Shown: piece by piece, positions 58,115 through 64,000 of the stretch
Layout: each line of letters begins with the position of its first letter
Position numbering within the stretch: position 1 is the stretch's first letter
Assembly: GCA_025024175.1 (NCBI GenBank)
Contig: QCXZ01000041.1
Coordinates: forward strand, 16,363,786 to 16,427,785
Direction: 5' to 3'
From: Rhyzopertha dominica
Taxonomy: Eukaryota; Arthropoda; Insecta; Coleoptera; Bostrichidae
DNA length: 64,000 bases
Notes under the pieces: generated by a model
Database searches by the model: none
Told to the model about the DNA's origin: nothing
Seen by the model: only the letters and a program-made list of their open reading frames with translations
Program-made: the position numbers and the translations under genes

Positions 58115-58965
58115 TAATTTTACTTCCACATCCAACGGATGGGAAGTATTGTATCGCAAAAAAAATTTTCAAAAATTTTTATTTGCTCATTCGCTTTAAA
58201 ATGGTCGAAAACACAAAAAAACCAAAATTTGAGCAAAAAAAATTTCTTGTCTGTGTGTCTGTGGTTTTGTTTGTATACACGATAACTTTCGAAAGACTTA
58301 ATATATGAACTTGAAATTTGGCAAACGTATAAATCTCAACTACCCAAAGCGACCTATTATTTGTGGGGTAAGTAGGATATCGGGAAGGGGACGAAATTGG
58401 AGGGTAACTACCCTTTTTGCAAATTTTTATTTTTTTATATTTTTTTCGTTTTAGTATGTGATTAGTAGTATAACTGCGGTATTATTCTCTTTCGTCACTT
58501 AAAGAAAACGGTTTTTCCTAAATATCTCCAAATATATTTAATATATTCAAAAAATGAAAATGCCATCAGAGAGGAAATAAAATTTCTCACAAAAAGTGTC
58601 TTAGAAAATTTATTCAAAATTTTGACATTTTCGAAATATTTCCAAAAAACCTATTTTGGGTCCCTGCTCGTAAGATTTTTTTTAAATTTTGGTATTATAT
58701 AGAAAATCAAATCTCTGATCAGAAAGCACTCTTGTATTTTTTGTTAAGTTAATAATTTTCGAGTTATTTGAAAAAAGCGATTTTAAAATTTATATATTTT
58801 TGCTAATATCACAAGGACTTTGTCTTAGAAAAACTGAGAGATAAAATGCTCAAAATCTGATTACTAATCGTACAGTATAAGAAATAAAAACGTAAATGTC
58901 ATTTTGACAATTGGATGTGGAAGTATTGATTCAATTTGCAGCGGTTTTTTATCATATATTAGAAA
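58115..58965. repeat. Long interspersed repeat, copy 2 (inverted relative to 33131)
   Basis: Begins ACTTCCACATCCAACGGATG and ends TTGGATGTGGAAGTATTG followed by a GCAGCGGTTTTTT block. Matches copy 1 along its full length on the opposite strand, including the GGGACGAAATTGG block (58388-58400), the CGATAACTTTCGAAAGACTT block and the AAAATGTCATTTTGACAATT-like end. With a copy at each of two sites 25 kb apart in opposite orientation, this pair could support inversion of the DNA between them. Confidence 0.85.
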
Positions 58966-59523
58966 AACACAGTATTTGTGAAATAGTGCTGATAATATAT
59001 ATAATAATACGATGAATTTCTTTATAATCAGAAGCAATGTATTATTTGCGCATTCTCTTCATACTGTTACTGTTAATGCATAACACCAAAAAGAATAGTA
59101 TTATTAATATGAAATACCTAACTTTCCTTTATTAACACGAATATCGCTCTGTATAACCCTAATCAGCCTAAAAGAAACGGATGACAATGATTTTAACTGT
59201 TTCTTATTACCATTTCAAGGTGCGGTGCGACAAGATACAATTTCTCGTCGTTGGGTATACACCACAGCGTTGTGCATCAGACGGGTACGAACCTCCAGAC
59301 TAAATTAAAACCGCAAGAACCTGCAGTGCGGTCAGCTTAATGTAAACCGCATTTCAGCGCATTTCGATTGTGACATTTATACACCGTTGCGGTTGAGTCT
59401 GAAACTCGATTCGAGATCCTTCGAAAACGATCAAATTACTGGTCTATTAAACGTAAATTGTAATAATAGCCCTGAAGCTATGCGTAATTTAAGCATCGGC
59501 TACTGTTGCATATCCCCCACACA
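58966..59523. other. AT-rich stretch, nothing recognised
   Basis: 59210-59470 is slightly GC-richer with CACCGTTGCGG and GCATTTC words; no frame or domain. Confidence 0.4.
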
Positions 59524-60188
59524 CATGGTGTTCACGATAGAAATCTACAATAACTAACTTTTTTATTTGACGTTGTGGACTAGTGGTTTAAAAGAGGAAG
59601 GTTTATGAATTTTTTAGAAGAATTTTGTGATGTTTACAAAAAAAATAATTGACCATCATCTATCTGACCGAGATATCTACTACAAGTATGTTATTTTAAA
59701 CAGAACGGCCCCATAGCGCAGAGAGTCAAATTAAACAAAAAAGGTACCACACGCTACAGTCATTTGGTTTTGAGGTATCTGATTTCAAATAATTGCTGTT
59801 CACGAAACTTGTAGTCGATATCTCGGACAGTTGATGTTCAATTGTTTTTTTATAAACACTCCAAAATTCTCAAAAATGCACAAAACTTGCTCAACTAAAC
59901 CACTATAATCTACCACGTCAAATAAAAAGGCTAGCTATTGTACTCTTTCGTAAATATCAGATATGTTAAAACCAAATGACTGTAGGATAGTAGTAATTTA
60001 GTACTTTTTTGTTTAATTTGACTCCCTTAATCGAATGGACTACAAAAAAATTTGCAGTCGATATCTCGGTCATTTGGAACACCACAAAATTCCTCTCAAA
60101 AATTCATAAAACTTCCCCACTTAAACCGCTAGTCTATGACATCAAATAAAAAAGTTAGCTATTGAACACTGTTACTGTGAACACCCTG
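59524..60188. mobile_element. Second foldback element, three-unit palindrome
   Basis: The left end CATGGTGTTCAC and right end (minus strand) CAGGGTGTTCAC are inverted. Arms 59546-59800 and 59930-60175 match for about 250 bp, including CTAACTTTTTTATTTGA, GACCGAGATATC, GTCAAATTAAACAAAAAA and CAGTCATTTGG, each seen once per arm in opposite orientation. A third unit, in the right-arm orientation, occupies about 59810-59945 (GTCGATATCTCGG through GTCAAATAAAAAGGCTAGC). The right flank is TA; the left flank is CA. Related in style to the foldback at 21390 but not the same family. Confidence 0.75.
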
Positions 60189-60190
60189 TA

Positions 60191-63100
60191 TATGTACAAA
60201 TGTGTCATTCTCAAACAGTTGTTCGAGATAAATATCAGTTAAACTCAATTTCCCGGGCTTAGTTTCAAAAACCTTTTTCGGCCGACCTCAAAAGTTAAAT
60301 AAAAAAATAATTCAGTAAATTATAGAAGATACGATAAATTTACGGATGCTTCAATCGCAAAGATGCCAAAGAAACTAGCGTATTGTCCTTTGATAAAACG
60401 ATTTTGTTACAAACATATTCGACAACAAATTCTACACTATTTGGAGGATAAGTTGCTGTTTGATTTTGTGTTACAAAGATATTTGAAAGCGGAAATTTGT
60501 AATATTTATGGAGATCATTATCATTTAGAAAACGGCGTTTACTGCTAGCTTTTTTGGCTGCAGAATTTTTTACAACGCAACAGATTAAAAATGGAACATT
60601 CGTGAAATATTTAAATCAAATATATGTTTATATTGTAAATGATGTAAGAGCACAGAATATAAACAGTGTTAGAAACACATAAATAGGAACGAAAAAACAC
60701 AACCAGCTCTGTATTTATTTGTAACATTGTTTTACGCGGCTTATCATGAATATAGTTTCACTTGACTAACTCGTTTCATCATCTTGCTAGTAATTAAGCA
60801 AGTTTTAAGATGTGTAGGTATAACAAGGCTTTATTTTTTGTGCAACCAAAACAATCCCTATAAATTGATTTCTTCTAGTTAAGAAACGAGAACCTTAGTG
60901 GACGATATTTGCATTACCCCAACACCATAGTTAAAAATACAGCATTAGCAATTAGAAGTCAACTTTGCATAGCCATTTATGATTTTGATACTAAATAATA
61001 ACATAAGTATAAACTGCTAATTAAATTCGTGCATATGAAATGTAAATGGGTATGCTATAGTTGTTAACTTCATATAAAAATGCGTTTCTCACACATGTAA
61101 ACAGTTGGTTCTAGCAATACCAATAGGTATATACACCTATTTTTGTGGAAAATGTATACACAAACAAATATGTATATGAATTTACACTCCTGAACTTATA
61201 AAACTTAAGGATACAATATTTTTTTATATTACCTCCAAGTGATTTAATCAGGTGTTAAAGAAAATATAATTTATGTTCTTAACTATGACACGCTGTATTT
61301 CCGTTAATATTAACTATGTTCAGTACAGTCGGCCATTTTTATACAACTATATTATGTAATTTTTTTCCAATTCGTGATCAATCACCCAGTATAACAAAAG
61401 CAAGACCAAATATTATTTATCTATTGTAGATTACCAATCTTACTCCAGTGTATAACTAGTTGCATATAGCACGGGCTAACAATAACTGTAAACAATAAAA
61501 GAGGGCACGAGAAGAAGATTTAAAAGAAAAGTTAATAAGTAGTTTTCAAAATATCATGTTATTAAAAAAATCAAGTTATTTTATCCGACCACAAGGTGAA
61601 ATACTATCTATAGACACTGGTTAAATTAGTAACTTTAAAACAGCCGACATTGTTATTAATCGAAGAAAACAGTTAAAATATTGACACAAAAAACATAAAA
61701 TAAGGAAACACTACGAATGATATAAGTAATATATACTTCTTGAATAAAGAAGGAGCCTATTTTCAAGAGCGAACAGAACTGTGGCAGATAAGTATTAAAG
61801 GTGTAAGGTAAGTTTAGTTTCAGACGAAAAATATGTAAATCGTTAAAGTAAATATGCATTGAAAAGATATAATGTAGAGGATAAAATAATATGTCACAGA
61901 ACATCATAAAAAAAGGAGAAGTACTACATTTTGTAAGAACCGAAGTAAGTAAAAACACCAATTATTGAAATAAATAGTATACAACAAGAGAAATTATAAC
62001 ATTGGACAAGTAAGTATTCATTCTCAATGTATTCTACTAAATCACGAGCACACTTGCTATTTGTTTTGCCACTTATAGTTTTATGTTTGTCACACGTACG
62101 CGATTTGTGTAATTTTCGTTATACCTATTTGAGCAAAAATTTCAAACAACGAATACGGTCAAATGGTAAAGCGATACATTCAAACACGTATAAAAACCCC
62201 GATATATATCAACTATCTACATATATAATGATTTATGAACATATTCAACCTTTAAAGGATTAACGACACAAAACGTTATCGCAGTAGCGTATTATTTTGT
62301 GTACATAACACGTATCAGTCAGATTAGTCTTTTTTAGAATATCTGATAAATTATTCCCGCATATGCAATCAACACACAAACAGTACGTTATGCAAGTGTC
62401 ATATCTCGTTGGTACGGTAATATTTCAGTGTTGCGCGAAATTTATCAAAACATGACGGCTGAAGCTTGGGAGTATTGGAGATAAGTCATTTCACACAGTA
62501 TTATGATGCTATTCGATAGGCAAAAGTTGTATTGATAGTAAAATGCATGAAATTGCTAGAGTTACATGCAGGTAACCATACAAGATAACTGAATTATATT
62601 GCTAAAACGAATCTTTTTATTTAGGTTGCTCTAGTAAAAAATATATTATGTATTAGTAATTTGATGTTTACATAGTATAAAAACGGTTTGCCAACGCTAC
62701 TAGCCTTTTTTAGGTTTTAATAATAATAAGAAGGAAAATTAGCGTTTTAGTTACTACTTAAAGGTACTTCAATGAGTTTTTTACCTTAATGATTGTGTTT
62801 GTGTTAGAACTCAGTGACGCCGAATGGGTTCGAATTTGGGCTTCTTATTTTTTAAAGAAAATGGATTATACTGCCGATTTATTGTTTCCATATGTTGTTG
62901 AGATGCTATAGTTGTATTGTTTGGAAGCTTAAAGATGAGTAATTAACATAAACGAAACAAAAAGNTTCTTAAGTACTACAAAACATCGCTTACATTACTC
63001 AAATGCAGTACAGTGCGGTTTTTGTTCGTTTACTAGCCTACAATATTGATATTCAAAAGTTAATTTTGAAAGCATGCGTGCTGACGTCATCGGTGATACT

Positions 63101-64000
63101 ATCTCAGCAAAAGTGGACTGGTCCTGCTTTTCCGTGGCTATGCAAAGAGCGATCAATTATTTCACTACACCGGTCGCTAGGAGACCAACAAAAAAGTAGA
63201 AATACGCTAAAAGTGCTCACAAGGTAGTGAACAGACTGAACATTAATTTTAACACGAAATATTTCTATTTGAAGTCAAGCTTATAGCAGTGCTGATAATA
63301 ATATTTGTACAGGTATTTGTTTTATCTACTTAAACGATTAGTGCGTACGAGGGTAAAATAAAAAGCCGTAATTCAATGAGAAGTACAATGTATCATTATT
63401 TTTATGGTTTTTAATTCCGTTATTATATGTTTTTAGTTGTAGAGGTTTCCGCGATTAAAATAGTTAATTTGCAACTTAGCTGTTTTTTGACGAACTGCAA
63501 AACGACCTAATCAGCAAAACAGGTTGGGTTGATAACTTAATATCAATATACTTTTTAACTGAATATAATTGAATGGGTGCTTTATTTATGAATATATTTT
63601 AAAAATACCAATTACTTATTAGTAAGTAATTAGGGTTTGTTAGTAATTACTCATACATACGTATTATATTATAAAATAAATATATAAACCGTACTGGGTT
63701 ATACACAAGACATAGCGTTATTATACTCAAACGTTACTCAGCGTTTTCTGCTCCTTGCACTTTATCCAATGGATGAGTAAATGCGTAAAATATTGCCTAA
63801 GACCAAAATTTGTAGAAATTTTTATATTCTACAACTTCATTAGAAATTAAAATTAAATTATGAAATTCCAAACGTCATTTAGATCAAAGGAAACAAGATA
63901 TTTATAATATCTTTATAGGTGCTAATAATAACTAGTGCTCCTAAGATATGCAAACTTATTTATGAAACTATATAGGTATATCATGTATTCAATAGTTAAT
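60191..64000. other. AT-rich stretch, nothing recognised
   Basis: Short open frames at 60363-60548, 61656-61961 (minus, 101 codons), 62027-62263 and 63003-63227 have no recognisable domain and no strong splice context. 63060-63190 is slightly GC-richer with GTGCTGACGTCATCG, a CRE-like word. No repeat pairing with other parts of the window was noticed. Confidence 0.45.

Noticed and set aside
61656..61961. 101-codon minus-strand frame rich in Phe, Leu and Tyr
   Set aside because: Such frames arise often in AT-rich DNA; no signal, domain or splice context supports it.
1..64000. CRISPR arrays, rRNA genes, bacterial operons or phage
   Set aside because: No evenly spaced identical repeats, no rRNA-like conserved blocks and no run of intact open frames with ribosome-binding sites; all recognisable coding remains are of eukaryotic mobile elements.

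Overview
The window looks like intergenic or very long intronic DNA from an insect genome. The evidence is AT-rich composition, no run of intact genes, eukaryotic simple repeats, at least one sequence with eukaryotic splice-site hallmarks, and a dense load of decayed insect-type transposable elements. These include Penelope-like elements, non-LTR retrotransposons, an IS630/Tc1/mariner transposase, hAT and TA-flanked MITEs, a tRNA-derived SINE and a gypsy-like gag. A beetle would fit, but I cannot prove the order from sequence alone. No intact protein-coding gene is visible. Most open frames of 60-100 codons have the look of chance frames.

Layout. 1-8 kb: a complex direct/inverted repeat at the very start, a minus-strand Penelope-like 3' fragment, a 355-bp hAT-type MITE and the first copy of a dispersed repeat. 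7.9-8.9 kb: a broken minus-strand transposon-type protein gene and a tRNA-derived SINE piece. 11-13.3 kb: a small reverse-transcriptase fragment, then a GC-rich island with nested tandem repeats, a retroelement primer-site-like motif and a THAP-finger start. 16.5-17.5 kb: an old non-LTR copy and a mariner-type transposase pseudogene. 20.6-24.4 kb: a minisatellite, a 2.1-kb palindromic foldback element carrying a nested non-LTR insertion, and a 760-bp hAT element with a perfect 8-bp target duplication. 26-31.4 kb: Penelope ends, a TA-flanked 349-bp MITE and an almost full-length but broken Penelope-like element.

33-34.5 kb: one copy of an ~850-bp repeat (its inverted partner is at 58.1-59.0 kb) and a 96-bp sequence on the minus strand that looks like a host coding exon with good splice sites, the best host-gene candidate here. 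37.4-39.4 kb: an R1-clade reverse transcriptase fragment beside an opposite-strand ORF1 of another non-LTR element. 42-44.4 kb: the second copy of the dispersed repeat, a MITE with two X-box-like palindromes, and a head-to-head pair of Penelope-like fragments. 48.4-49.4 kb: a gypsy-like gag remnant and a tiny MITE. 51.2-55.7 kb: a short hAT-like element, a GC-rich island with a splice-donor-like edge, a minus-strand Penelope reverse transcriptase, another non-LTR copy and an LTR-like promoter block. 58-60.2 kb: the partner of the 33-kb repeat and a second foldback element. The last 3.8 kb is AT-rich with nothing recognisable.

The genes do not work together as a pathway. The organising theme is layered transposon insertion, with Penelope-like elements unusually prominent (seven pieces), and several GC-richer unique islands that could be exons or enhancers of a large host gene whose exons lie mostly outside. 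Family calls are from motif recognition by eye; no alignment or database search was possible.
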